Source: Azolla pinnata (taxonomy: Eukaryota > Streptophyta > Polypodiopsida > Salviniales > Salviniaceae). From it: 49,147 nucleotides of DNA. Location: NCBI GenBank assembly GCA_037176905.1, contig JBBBWG010029288.1, forward strand, positions 1 through 49,147, written 5' to 3'. The notes under the pieces are model-generated. The model had not been told where the DNA came from and did no database searches. It was given only the letters and a program-made list of their open reading frames with translations. Made by a program: the position numbers and the translations under genes. Below are positions 13,081-25,400 of this stretch, piece after piece; the stretch's first letter is position 1, and every line of letters starts with the position of its first letter.

Positions 13081-13139
13081 GAGCTGGGTGAGAAGTGGGG
13101 ATTATGTCAAGAGGAGCCTTGCTTGGCAGTGGTGGCTCT

Positions 13140-13870
13140 TGGCAGTTGAAAGCCCATTTGGGTTTTGTTTTTTTTTTCCTTTCAGTATATCTTTTGTTCT
13201 ACACAGAAGCCATTGAGGTTTGTTCATGCGAAAGCCCATCTGGATTGTTTTCATCTGAGTTTCTTTTCTCTCTATATAGGTTTGTTCATTCATAAACCCA
13301 TCTTGGTTTCTTTTTCTCTCGAGTTTGTATATGTGTTTGTTCAAATAGAAGCCCATCTGGGTTTATTTTCTTCTCTATATATACCTTGCTCATATAGAGT
13401 ATCTTTGGATCATACGAGAGCCCATCTCGGGTTTTTCTCTCTGTAGATCCTTGTGCCCATCTGGCTTTCTTCTCTCCGGATATCTCTGGTACCTACCTAT
13501 GGGTTCTTTTTTCTCTCTATATATCTTTGTTCATACATCAGGCCATATGGGTTTTTAGCCCATCTCTGGGTTTTTTTTTTGTCTCTCTATATGTATCTTT
13601 GGATCATACAAGAGCCCATCTGGGGGTTTATCTCTCTATTCATACATAATCTTCTGTTCATACATTGTAAGCCCATTTGGGTTTTTAAGCCTATCTTAGG
13701 TAGAAGAATCTTTGGATCATACAAGAGCCCATCTGGGGTTTATCTCTCTATTCATACATAATCTTTTGTTCATACATAATCTTTTGTTCATACATAATCT
13801 TTTGTTCATACATTGTAAGCCCATTTGGGTTTTTAAGCCTATCTTTTCTACCCCATTCTGGGTTTTGTTT
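13140..13870. repeat. Minisatellite with AGCCCATCTGGGTTT core
   Basis: The short core AGCCCATYTGGGTTT recurs about a dozen times, separated by T-rich stretches containing CTCTCTATATATCTTTGTTCATAC. It is most regular at 13588-13700 and 13708-13850. There a unit of roughly 115-145 bases runs from ATCTTTGGATCATACAAGAG through AAGCCTATCTT and is repeated almost unchanged. The second copy is lengthened by three tandem ATAATCTTTTGTTCATAC sub-units. The core is itself a near-palindrome (CCCATCTGGG). Open frames across it are repeat artefacts. Confidence 0.8.
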
Positions 13871-14144
13871 TTCTTCTTACATTTTTGTGTTCATGTAGAA
13901 ACATGAGAATATTCTTAGGAAAGGCATGGATGGGTAGAGGTTCAAACCCACCACTTCCCTGAGAGACAAAGACAGACAGACAAAGAGAGAATGGTTGTTC
14001 TGATTTGATTCATCCTCAGCTTGTTGGGCACTTCCAGGTATGTCTCTCCTTCCTTCCCTCCTTCTTTGATCTCCTTTCCCCCTCCATGGCTTGCCTGCCT
14101 GCATGACATCTGTTCTTCTTGTTCCTAAATTGCCCATGTGAGAT

Positions 14145-14580
14145 TTGAAGATGGAGATGTGAAGATGAAGAATGAGGGTCAACATGAAGATGTGGAGATG
14201 GAGAAGGACAGGTGAAGATGAAGATGGAGATGGAGATGTGAAGATGAAGAATGAGGGTCAACATGAAGATGTGGAGATGGAGAAGGACAAGCGAAGATGA
14301 AGATGGAGATGGAGATGGAGAAGGAACGGTAAAAATGGAGATGGAGATGGAAAGATGAAGATGGAAAGGTGAAGATGGAGACGGAAAGGTGAAAGTTGAA
14401 GGTAGCGATGGAACGGTGAAGATGGAGATGAGGATCAATTTGGAGATGGAGATGATGAGGTTCAATCTGAAGATGGAGATGAGGATTGATATGGAGATGG
14501 AAATGATGAGGGTCAATCTGAAGATGGAGATGGAGATGAAGATAGAAAGATGAAGATGAAGATGAGGGTCAAGATAATGG
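14145..14580. repeat. GATGGAGATG/GAAGATGAAG purine array with a 72-bp duplication
   Basis: This is almost pure GA(T)G sequence on the + strand. A block beginning GATGGAGATGTGAAGATGAA is present at about 14150-14221 and again at about 14224-14297, containing GAATGAGGGTCAACATGAAG in both copies. It then decays into irregular hexamers. It abuts the larger TTAGGG-containing repeat family to its right. The minus-strand frames through it encode only Ser/Ile/His-rich low-complexity peptide. Confidence 0.8.
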
Positions 14581-14582
14581 AG

Positions 14583-15300
14583 ATGAATATGGAGATTCCC
14601 TAGAATTAGGGTTTCCACCAGGAAAGCTTCTTGGAGAGAGAAGGAAAGAATGGGGTAGGAAACAGAGATGGATGTGATCACTCTACTGCCATACAAAAGC
14701 TCTGAGAACATGGAGATGGAGATGAAGATGAAGATGAGGGTCAAAATGGAGATGGGGATGGGGATGAATATGGAGATTCCCTAGAATTAGGGTTTCCACC
14801 AGGAAATCTTCTTGGAGAGAGAAGGAAAGAATGGGGGGCAGGAAACAGAGATGGATGTGATCACTCTACTGCCATACAAAACCTCTGAGAACATGGAGAT
14901 GGAGATGGAAAGATGAAGATGAAGATGAAGATGAGGGTCAAAATGGAGATGGGGATGGGGATGAATGTGGAGATTCCTTAGAATTAGGGTTTCCACCAGG
15001 GAATCTTCTTGGAGAGAGAAGGAAAGAATGGTGCAGGAAACAGAGCTGGATGTGATCACTCTACTACACATACAAAAGCTCTGAGAACATGGAGGTGGAG
15101 ATGGAAAGATGAAGATCAAGATCAAGATCAAGATGAGGGTGAAGATGAAGATGAGGGTGAAGATGGAGATGAATATGGAGATAGCCTAGAATTAGGGTTT
15201 CCACCAGGGAATCTTCCTGGAGAGAGAAGGAAAGAATGGGGGTAGGAAACAGAGCTTGATGTGGTTCACTCAACTGCCATACAAAAGCTCTGAGAATATG
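14583..15300. repeat. Four tandem units of about 180-208 bp, each with a TTAGGGTTT
   Basis: The landmark TAGAATTAGGGTTTCCACC starts at 14601, 14782, 14979 and 15187, giving spacings of 181, 197 and 208 bases. Each unit then has CTTGGAGAGAGAAGGAAAGA, an AGGAAACAGAG block, ACTGCCATACAAAAGCTCTG and GAGAACATGGAG. A GATG-rich spacer of variable length separates the units. In the fourth unit GAGAACATGG is replaced by GAGAATATGT, and that ATG (15298) opens the SURP/CCCH gene. The array is therefore also the immediate 5' flank or leader of that gene. Confidence 0.9.
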
Positions 15301-15804
15301 TATAGTCAAGCCTCAGGCATCCCCAATGTCAGACCTATACCACCACCATCATCATCATCACCATCACCAGCTTCATCATCATCATCAACATCATCATCAT
15401 CACCATTTCCAGCTTCATCATCAGCACCGTCATCGTCGTCGCCAGCGGTTTCATTCTCCTCGTCGTCATCGTCGTCATTTTCATTTTCATCATCGGTGTC
15501 ATCGGCTTCAGGAGCTTTGTTCGCGCAGATACAGCCACCGCAATATGCCATGCCCAGGCCTCCTATGCAGTACAGATTTCTCCACCCCAGGGCTCCGAAT
15601 CAACCACAATTAGGGTTGAATCAACCACAGTTAGGGTTGTATCAACCACAATTAGGGTTGAATCAACCACCATTAGGGTTTGGTGGGTTCAGACCAGCTG
15701 TGCAACACCCAATAGCATCATCATCATCATCATCCGAAACCCCGAATCTACGCCCTCATCCACCATTGCAAGAGGGGATAGGCACACAATCATCACAGTA
15801 TCAT

Positions 15805-15836
<32 letters not shown>

Positions 15837-18800
15837 GCGGCAGCAGCATGCTCCATCTTCAGAAGCCATAGCTGTAGTAGTACCTGTACCTCCAGTACCG
15901 AGGCCGATGAGCTCGTCTTTTGCACAGGCTATGGTGTCATCGCAGTGGGTGGGGCAGCCGCAGTTTTTCCGCCCATTTCCAGCACCGAATCTCCGGCCAT
16001 TCCCAGATCCAAATGTCCACACAAATGTTCCTCCAAATGCGCATGTGTTTACGCCTTTTCAGCCCTCGATCTTCCATATCCCTCCTCCGAGGGCTCTTCC
16101 TTTACCTCCTCCTCCCCCGCCTCCTCTTCCTTCGAGCCCTCCTCCTCCTCCCCCACCGCCTCTGGCCGCAAATAACGAAGAATCGCCTTTGATTCCCGAT
16201 AACCCTAACCCTAAGCCTTCGGAATCGAACAACTCCGAAATGCTACCGAGTTACCATCGTGCCACGGAATCGTCTTCGGTGTCCGAGAATTCGGATGCAT
16301 GCCCTCCCCCTGAGCCTCCGAGACCCGATGATCCCGAAATGCTCAAGAATATCGATGTCTTGGCTGCCTTTGTCGCCAAGAATGGGCCGCGGTTTGAGAG
16401 CATGGCAAGGGCTCGGCAAGCCGGAGACCCCAAATTTGCTTTCCTGTTTGACAGCGATTCCACCCCCGAAGCTTCAGTCGGTCATGCGTATTACAAGTGG
16501 AGGAAACAAGTTCTTTCCATTGAAGCTCGGAAAGGGAGAAGCTTAAGAGATGGGTATTCAGAGCCGCTGGGCTCTGTGCAAGATTCGAAGGCTCCGGTCG
16601 ACCAATGCAACGAGGGTCTCGACTCCTCCCCAGTGGTGTCCGATATGGACATGGAAGGTATGCAAAGAGTGTCTTCATATTTCGACTAGACAATAGGGGA
16701 AGATAATCGTACTGAGTTTCTCTGAATGTTTGTGCATAGTGTGCCCTCACGAAACGACAAGATATGCATGCAAGAATCTAGTAAGACAAGTCACACAGTG
16801 TAATCGACCGAGGGAAAAACACCCCTTTGATTGATCGATCGAGTCTGTAGAAGGATATTCTTGTTTCTTTATCTTGATTCTTCAGTTCTGATATCAGCAT
16901 GACATGGAACCTCTTTGCAGAGTTATACATTTTTCTGTCGCACAAAATATTGACGTCTAAAATGGGCATGAAATTTATGGAAAAGTGCTGGAGGGAGACA
17001 TGCAACAGCTTTATTAGTTAGGAAGATGCCTAATGTAATGGCTTTTTTTTAGCTACCACAGGTCCATTTTTCGAGTTTGTCGCACTATGGTTGACCCTAG
17101 GACATTTTAAGCTGCCTACATGGCATGGAAGGGATGCCATTCCTTTCAACTAGAGGATAATACTTAATGCTTTTGTCGATTCTCAAACTTATCATTGTCA
17201 TGGGTAATTCTGTAAAGTTTTTGTTTTCATGTTTCTTTCATACCAAGAATGTTTTGCTGCGGGGATTGCTAGGTTACATTAATAGCCAGTGTTGATGTTT
17301 CCCTGATACTATTTAACAGATGACTTTGTACCAACATCTTCAGTGGCAAATGAACAGCTGAAAAATTGTAGCCTAGAAGCAGCAGATTATAATAGAGAAG
17401 CAAAAGATTCTAAGGGAGAAGGAACAGGGGAGTCTAAAGCGATTTCAGCAACAAGCCGAGATTCTCAACTGAATGCAGGATCTTCTTCAATAGAAAGCTC
17501 TAGAGATGTCACACAATATGAATCGTCGCATGATCATGATTCCTATGTAAAGAGATACAATGATGGTACCGAGAAAAGGCAGAACCTTGTGAGTAATCCG
17601 ACTTCCCAAAGTCAAACTGAGACCACCGTTTTGAACTCATTCAATAGTAAGGATCAAAAATTGGCAATCAGCGATCATGGAGCCAAGTCAGGTGCTGTGG
17701 ATCAAGATAAGGTGCACAATTATCCGATGCATCCTGATGGTACTGTGAGCAAAACAGTTGAGGATCATAGCATTGTGGAAGGATCACACAAAAAGGATGC
17801 ATCCTCGACTTTGTTCTTGGAGAGAACCAGTGTAGGTGAGGTAGATATAACAGATAGAAGCGGTTTCCATGGCAGAGAAAGGACACAGGAGAATTTTCAA
17901 GCGGATGCGAGGCCCCAACATGCCCATGAGTGGAGACCTGCAAAATCTCCTCCGTATCCCCAAAAATACAAATTTCCTAGGGCAGGTTCACGTTCACCAC
18001 AGGCTACAAAAAGTAGTCATTATAGTGACTATGATAGTGGACAAAGAAGTACAAAAGATGAAATCGAGGTGGGAAATAGATCAATGGCAGGTACAGAACA
18101 CGATGAAACGAAGGATGCGATTGTGGATAAATTTGGTAGGACTATCAGTAGAGGGACAGAAGAAAGTATCTCGTCGGAGGAAGAGCGAGAACATAAAAGG
18201 CGACGAAGGTATAGCAGGCGAGGAAGTGCAGGTAGAAGCACTAGTGGAAGTCAAAGTCCATCAGAACAATCGAGGAGAAATGCAAGTCGTAGCCCTTCAT
18301 CAGAACGTTGGAGCAGAAGGCGGAGGGGCAGGAGCCGATTCTGGAGGTTTGTAACTTGATTTTCTGTTTTGGGTTCTAGATCTTATACAGATGTGCATCC
18401 ATATCCCTGTGCATATAACTGTATACATGCATCACATGCAAATGCGGACATGGGCATACACATATATGCATTGCGCACGGCACCGTGCATATACATATCT
18501 ATGCACACCCACCCACCATACCTGTAGTCACATGTGTATATGCATATGCAAATAATGCATTCATGGATGTGCATACATGCATACACATGCACATGCAGGC
18601 ATAGACAGATATGTGAGCATCTGTGTGAATACAATAAGCCGTTTGCTGTGTACAGCTTGTTATTGTGAAGACAAAAACTTAAACCTGCTGTTTTGGAGAT
18701 CTCGTAATCTCGTAATTGTCTACGATATGGCGAATTCCAATGTGATGACATCTTTATGTGCTTTCTTTCTTGGGAGCATATTAACAATTGTTTGTGACCA

Positions 18801-19054
18801 TTTTCTGAATAGTCCTTCACCACCATGCCGGCGAAGGAGCTACAGCAGATCGCCTGCACGGGAAGCGAAACGGGGAGTTGAACGAGATAGCAGTGAACAT
18901 GATTACTATGGAAGAGGAAGGAGAGGGGGAAGAGAAAGTGGCCCTTACCTGTGCTTAAATTATGCACGGGGTAGGTGTTTTCGAGGCAATGCGTGCAAAT
19001 TCTTTCACCAAGACAAAGAGATAGTCAAAGAACGAGGTATGACATCTGTAACCA

Positions 19055-19097
<43 letters not shown>

Positions 19098-20873
19098 CGG
19101 TGATGATGGTATCGGCCATGATCCACATGATTTGAACAAATCACAATCACCACACATAAATGCAGATGACCATGGAGACTGGGTACATTGGAGTAAAGGA
19201 GACAGAGGCTCTGGATCACATGAAAAGGGCAAAATTCCTCATCTGATGACACAAGATAATGACACGAGGGTCCGGCATGCAGAGGAGGCATCGAGCATTC
19301 GCAAGAATTCAGATGTGGTACGTACTCCTGTATCAGAATGTGAGATGATTGAAGGTATGGATGCTAGAGCTGGTGGAGTACCAGATCAAACTTCTGCCAA
19401 AGTCATGGATGTGGAGCACGGGGATGTCGGTCAAGAAGCAATGCTCTCCAAGAAACATGATCAGAATGGACAATTCAGATTTACTGAAGACAATAGGTAC
19501 TCTTCTGTGGGTGCACAGGGGTGCTCATCTGGCCATCAACACATTCTGAGCGACGAAATGTACAAGACAATGCTTCCATATCAGCTCCCGCCCCCAAATG
19601 ATCAGAGACCTGGAAACATGTCTTTCAGCCAAGCTTCCCCTGTTAGACCACCCACCATCAATGCGTTCACAAACTCAGCTACTGGAATGTTTGATCCGGT
19701 ACAACAAGGAGCGAGCCGAGAGCTTGGCTTTATGGAATTGAATGCAGCGCGTCGTCAATCATATCCTGCGGATTATAATCCGCATTTCGACAGAGCTCCT
19801 GCGCGTAGGCTACCATATCCCTCTCACCCACCAGCCCAGGAGAATTCCCCTTACTTATCATCTTTCATAGCTCAGCCTGGTTTTACACAAGGTGTACATC
19901 AGCAATCCACATTACCTGACCCAGGCTTCCAGAATGTTTCTTTCCCACGCACGATGCCGTATGCTGCAAAAGACTTGGAGCCAGGGCAACATGGGTTCTT
20001 CACAGGAGACATTTCCTTTCCAAGAGATGATAAAACCGACCATGCCCATACTCCGAACGATTTTATGAGTCCAATTTCAGTGAAGAGTTCCCAGCGTGCA
20101 TTCGCGGAAACTTCAGTCATGCCATCAAGCTCTGATTCTTATAGCTCTGTGCCTGCAGAGCAGCCTTCCTCGTATAACTACTCGCTTACAAGGATACCGC
20201 CTCTCAACCTGCCAGGTGGACTGGGCATATCTACAGTGCGTGAGCACGACTCTTCGTTTGATGCCCTCAACCTGGGTACGTCTAGATCCATAAAAGAAAA
20301 GAAACTCAGCAAGAATCCAGTTGCAGGGGCTTTGGGGACCGCCAGTTCAGCAATGCAATCCATGCAATATAGAAACAAATCAGGAGCAGAAAAGGGAGCT
20401 CCTGATGTTGGCATTGTAGAGAATGTGAGTCCACCTGAGGCAGAGTGGAGTCCGGGGGGCCCAGATGCTGGAAATGATGAGGCAAAGCCTCAAAGCAGGA
20501 AGAGCATCCGTGGGCTGAAATTGCTGCGAAGTGCCGTTGCAGATCGAGTAAAACTATTGCTCAAGCCAACATGGAGAGATGGGCAGCTGAGCAAAGACGC
20601 ATACAAAACCATCGTGAAGAAGGCAGTGGAGAAGGTTACAGGGAACATGCCGAACCATCACATTCCGAAATCGCAGGAAAAGATCGATCAGTTTATGTCA
20701 GCCTCGAGTGCAAAGATCTCCAAGCTTGTGAAGGTTGTATTTTTTTTTTGTTTTGTTTTTTTTTTCCAAAGCAGCTTGGAAATCATGACATGCTATAGAT
20801 ATCGCATCATCTGATGCAATTTCTGGTTGGTTGCATTTGACAGGGCTATATCGATAAATATGTCAAGCTTTAA
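15298..20873 (+). CDS. SURP and CCCH zinc-finger nuclear RNA-processing protein, 4 exons
   Basis: Exons 15298-16657, 17320-18346, 18813-20733 and 20844-20873 join in frame to give 1445 residues. Residues 1-340 are Ser/Pro/Gln-rich low complexity. A SURP (SWAP) domain, typical of splicing factors, spans about 348-405 (AAFVAKNGPRFESMARARQ, FAFLFDSDS, YYKWRKQVL). The middle has Arg/Ser-rich patches (RRRGRSR, RRRSYSRSPARE). A CCCH finger lies at about 843-861 with spacing C-x7-C-x5-C-x3-H. It is followed by a run of Asp encoded by GAT repeats. A helical C-terminal block from about 1361 (WRDGQLSKDAYKTIVKKAVE to the stop) resembles one I recall in plant CCCH proteins with SURP domains. Role inferred: nuclear pre-mRNA binding or splicing. 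An in-frame ATG at 15259 would add 13 residues. A spliced leader exon ending near 14037 (CAG|GTATGT) is possible. Confidence 0.88.
15598..15681 (+). repeat. Coding 21-bp minisatellite (NQPQLGL x4) carrying TTAGGGTT
   Basis: Four in-frame 21-base units encode NQPQLGL, NQPQLGL, YQPQLGL and NQPPLGF (from residue 101 of the SURP/CCCH protein). Every unit contains TTAGGGTT, so a telomere-type heptamer is embedded in protein-coding tandem repeats. Further on in the same exon AACCCTAACCCTAAG (about 16201-16215) encodes NPNPK. Confidence 0.9.
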
Positions 20874-21151
20874 TACCAACTTCTGCGTTGAGTGAAGATT
20901 GTTTCCAGTATTGTTTGTCGCAGGACAGGAATGACGGATGGTTTACAGCCTTGTAAAGAGGGTGGGGGGGGGCAAAAAAGGACCATGTTGAAAGATTGAT
21001 GGAACTCAAAAGCACGGGAGAATATCGCCCTAGGATGATGTTCATGGGAGCTCTTTACGTGCAACATCGGCATGAAAGCATTCGATTCAAAAGAAGGGGA
21101 GTTCGATCGAGAAGCTCATCCAGCACATGAACGAAACGGAGTTTTCGTCGT

Positions 21152-21297
21152 TGGAGCATTTCGCCATATCTGGCAGGGCTCCAACAGAATTGTCTTTGGG
21201 AGCATATCATTCACCATATCTGGCAGGACTCCAAACAGAAAATCCTTGGGAGCATTTCACCATTATCTGGCAGGGCTCCCAACAGAATATCTTTTGG
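21152..21297. repeat. Three tandem units of about 47-50 bp
   Basis: The unit reads GGAGCATTTC, then ACCATATCTGGCAGGGCTCC, AACAGAAT and a CTTTGG tail. It starts near 21152, 21199 and 21249, and each copy carries substitutions and 1-2 base indels. Confidence 0.85.
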
Positions 21298-21384
21298 TCC
21301 GTATTACTACGTGGGTTCAAACGCTTCCCGCTTCGAGGTGATGGAGACCAAACCCACCCCTTGTTTGTATGTGTTTTGTGTCTT

Positions 21385-21625
21385 GTCGCTCGATCAGGAT
21401 GTTGAAAATTGCGTAGAATCTGCAGCAATTTGCTCCCATGTAAAAATGGTAAAATCTTGTCTTGTCTGTCGATCAGGATATTGAAAATTGCGTAGAAACT
21501 GCAGCAATTTGCTCCCATGTAAAAATGGTAAAATCTTGTCTTGTCTCTCGATCAGGATATTGAAAATTGCGTAGAATCTGCAGCAATTTGCTCCCATGTA
21601 AAAATGGTAAAATCTTCTCAAAGCT
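21385..21625. repeat. Three tandem units of exactly 79 bp
   Basis: The landmark GATCAGGAT starts at 21392, 21471 and 21550. The copies are nearly identical and include TTGAAAATTGCGTAGAA, CTGCAGCAATTTGCTCCCAT and GTAAAAATGGTAAAATCTT. The low divergence implies recent amplification. Minus-strand frames across it are repeat translations. Confidence 0.92.
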
Positions 21626-22459
21626 GGGGGGTTTTCTGACCTGGTTTCATCGGGAGAGCGTAGAATGCAACAATTTTTGCCCAATATACTGCATCCATGC
21701 ATGCAAGAAAGGAATGTAAGATTGGAAGGATGATATGCAGGAAATTGTATCTAGAAGGATGTGATGCACAAACTGAGTGCTCGGAATCGCCCGCATCTTC
21801 CGTCGAAGCGGATTCTACCATGCTATAAGCTGGTACCGATGCTCCGATGCATGTGATTATGTATGGCCTTATGGTTTGGTGCATGTTGGGCAAGCATTCG
21901 ATCATGATGCCGTTATGCATGCGTTCGCATGTGGATGGCATAATCATGCGCTTTCGAGGCAAATCGATCATGCAGATGCTGCTTCATGGTTATGTATGTA
22001 TGTATGTATGTATGTATGTATACAATGCGAAGAATCGGCCAAGGTTTGCTGGAAAATGCGGAGATTGAAAGTGCACGATGGATCCCTCCTTCCAGCGATT
22101 CTTCTGATGGCGCTAGCTAGTAAAGGCAGAGCACGAGAGAAACCAAATCCTGGTCATGCAAATTGCCATGTCGTGGGTTATGCATGCATAACAATCGACA
22201 GAATGAGCGGAGATCAAAGTGCGGGGTGGATCCGAATCTTCGAGTGATTTCCGACGGCAGAGATCATCGCACGGGGGGGGGCAGAAGAAGCAAAACCGAT
22301 GGGCGAGCGGAGGATCTTTGCTACGAACAGAGTCTTATTTTTCGGCGAAACCAAATTGATGTGTCTGCAAATTCTGTCGCTCTGCCTTTTTCTTTTGTTT
22401 TTCCATAGCTAATGGATTCTGGGATAGAAAAAGCCTGGTTGTTGCGAGATGGGATCGAA

Positions 22460-25400
22460 TCAGGGAGCAGGATGCGAGGTGCTGCTTCTGAACAGCTCGA
22501 CGTAGGCCTTGCCATCGAGGCCCTTCCGGAAGAAGCGGGCGAGGAAGTCGCGGAACGTCATCGATCTGTAGAGGGGCGGGTGGAGCTCGTCGAGCAGAGC
22601 GGGAGCTGCGGAGACGAGGGTGTCGTCGGCGGGGTTGCAGAACACGGCCAGCGTCAGGCGCGGCCTGCGCCTGTTCACGACGGCGCGGTGCTCCACGCTC
22701 CGGTACCTGCCGTTGCTGATGATCTTCCCTTTCCGACCGAGAACACAGACAACAGACACAGACTGAGGGCCAAGGCAGAAGATAACAAGAACAAGCTTCT
22801 TCAGACAGACAGTCAGACAGACAGACAGTCAGTCAGTCGGTCATACAGTCAGTCAGACAGAACAGTCAGTCAGTCAGTCATACAGACGCCTGATCGATCG
22901 ATCAAATCGATCGTCGGGAAAAAGCCACGAGTCGACGAACCGCGAGCGTAAGACGCGAACGAATCGGAGCAAAATGGCCTGTGTTTTCTTCTTTGCTTTT
23001 TGTTTTTTTTTTCTTGTTTTTTTTTTTACCTGGAGCTGGTCGCCGATGTTGATCGCGAGGGCGTTGGGGATGGGTTCGACGAGGACCCAGTTCTCGCCCT
23101 TCTTCAGTTCCAGGCCCGCGACCTCGTCGTCCTGCAGCAGGATCGTGAGACCCCCGACGTCCGAGTGCGATCCTAGCCCCAGCGTGACCTCCGGCTGCGG
23201 GCATCTCGGGTAGTAGTTTATCCTGAGCACGTGGCTCGCCCCCGCGCCGAACGCGGCCTCCAGATACCCTGCTTCGAGCCCGAGGCCGACTGACAGCATG
23301 GACATGAGAAGCCTGTAGAGCTTGTGCACCGCTCGACTGTACTCGTCCATCACAGACCTGCGATCGCAGAAGCAGAAGCAGAGCCAGAGTCAGAAGCAGA
23401 AGCAGAGTCAGAAGCAGAGTCAGAAGCAGAGTCAGAATCAGAGTCAGAATCAGAGTCAGAAGCAGAAGCAGGGTCAGAAGCAGAAGCAGAATGTCAGGGA
23501 ATTCGAAGCGACGACGACACTGCTCTTAATCATCAAAGCCTTTTCACTTCCACTGGACAAATAAGAGCATCTATGTGTCCCAAAAGAGTCTGTCTAGTGT
23601 TTTGTTATACATCTGTAGCATTCCGTATATGCCTGCCTACCTACATCACAAACCTGCGAAGCAGAAGCAGAAGCCGAAGCTGAAGCAGATGCGGAAGAGA
23701 GTGGGAGTTTCAGTGGTTAGGGATCCGACGCAATGGCAACACACGGGCAATGAATGCAAAGCTTTGCGCTTTAGCTAGAGCCTTCACATTCACAGGACAA
23801 TTGGGGCTTCTCTGACCGAGAGTCTGATGTTGTTACTACGTACATAGCATTCTGTATAGCGTATCGTATGTATGCTTACGTATGTTTTTTAAAGTATTTC
23901 ATTAAAAAAAAAATTTATAGAGAATATGTGCCTTCACATACAGTTGTTAAATATGCTAGATACGGGTTAAATGCGGATTAAATGCGTTAAATGTGAGTTA
24001 AATATGTCAAAGTACACTAAATAATTATACAAATTTACAATTGATTACATATTGCTAAAATGTTTCCATATTCCATTCCTTGGCATCAGTAAATCTTGTC
24101 AATTCCTAAACTGTAGGAAACCACAATTTACATTTTAAGTTTACGGAATGGCGAGTATTAAGTTTTGAGGCAAAAGAGCCACGCTATCAAAGATTGTTTT
24201 TGACAAATTTATAGATTTAGCTCGAGAAAAAACCCAAAACTTTGAAAACGTCAAACACGTGCAGAACATGTCCGAGCATTCGTAAATCGGTTGTTTTTTA
24301 GAACAACACAGCAAGAGATCGAGAAAATCCTGGCATAGCAAGAGGCGAAGACGAGAAACTATTTCTCAGAAGAGAGAGCGAGCGATGCAGCGCTCCAAAA
24401 AACACGTTCGATTAACGAAGGAAAAACGCGTCTTTTAACTGGCGACAGCAGCAGCAGGAGGCTGATGAAGTAAGAAGCGAAAATATTCCTTTTTAAAAGA
24501 GAGGGAAAGGTTAGCGAAATTACCGGTAGGACGGAGGTCTGTCGGGCCAGATGACATCCATGTCTCGAGACTCGGGAGGCCAGACATAATGGAGGAAGTA
24601 ATCGCCCCAGTCGAGGATGCTGGGCTTGGAGGTGCCCATTCTACTGCCATAGCCGGTGAGTGCGAGCGGGGCATTTGCGTACACCTGCTTGCAGAGTTCG
24701 TAATATTCGCATACTTGCCAGTTCTCGATGCATATAATGCATAAAATTATAATTTACTGAGATTGAGGTGATTCGAGCACAAGGATAGGTTTGGTTGTAG
24801 TTTCTGAATCTGGGGAGAATTCCGCAGATCGTTTCATGGGAATTTTCTCCACCCAGAATGGTGTTATGCTTCTCCAGACTGGCTCTTCCCTTCAGACTAA
24901 ACAACATTTACCTACGAGGGGTTGGTTAGCTGGTTGACATAAGTTATTTCAAGCTCCAGACTTTTATTATGGTTTTGTGGTAGCTCAATCATGTATGGAA
25001 CTTGGTTGATTTTGTAAAATGCACCCCATTAATACTAGCATGAATCTTTTTATGAGGGAAAAAAAAAGAATGTAACTTCAATAGTATCATATCGTACGCA
25101 AATGGACGCATAAATAACGAATGCGAATATTACACATATAATTACTTCCTGGAGTGAATTACACCTGACAAAATTATAAATTATGATTTAATGCTTGCCA
25201 GAATCGGGGACTAAAAAATTCACGCCTCCCATCATCTTCCACTAAAACTTAACACCCAATCAATTTCGTTGGGTATAGCGCTGATTGATTTTATTCCTAA
25301 TCACTTCCCACTAATTGTGAGTTCCTTACTATATACTCGATTAACAAAAGTTAGTAATTTTAGAATCTAATTAATGGGTTAACGCTTCAGTTCGGTGTTG

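Larger units (their letters stand above)
20874..22459. other. Intergenic DNA between the convergent SURP/CCCH and dioxygenase genes
   Basis: This contains the two 3' flanks, two tandem-repeat families (21152-21297 and 21385-21620, listed separately) and a TATG microsatellite at about 21993-22022. The open frames seen across the repeats and the TATG run have no family features. No RNA gene was recognised. Confidence 0.5.

Noticed and set aside
13165..13906. Several + strand hydrophobic frames that look like small membrane proteins
   Set aside because: The Phe/Leu/Ile-rich character comes from T-rich minisatellite sequence; the peptides simply repeat KPIWVF and LFIHNL.
14016..15131. Long minus-strand frames rich in Ser, Ile and His
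   Set aside because: They arise from the GATGGA/GAAGAT purine array read backwards. The repeat has no stops in that frame, and there are no protein features.
18383..18967. Minus-strand Cys-rich frame of 194 codons
   Set aside because: It overlaps a CATG/CATA-rich intron and the start of exon 3 of the SURP/CCCH gene on the other strand.
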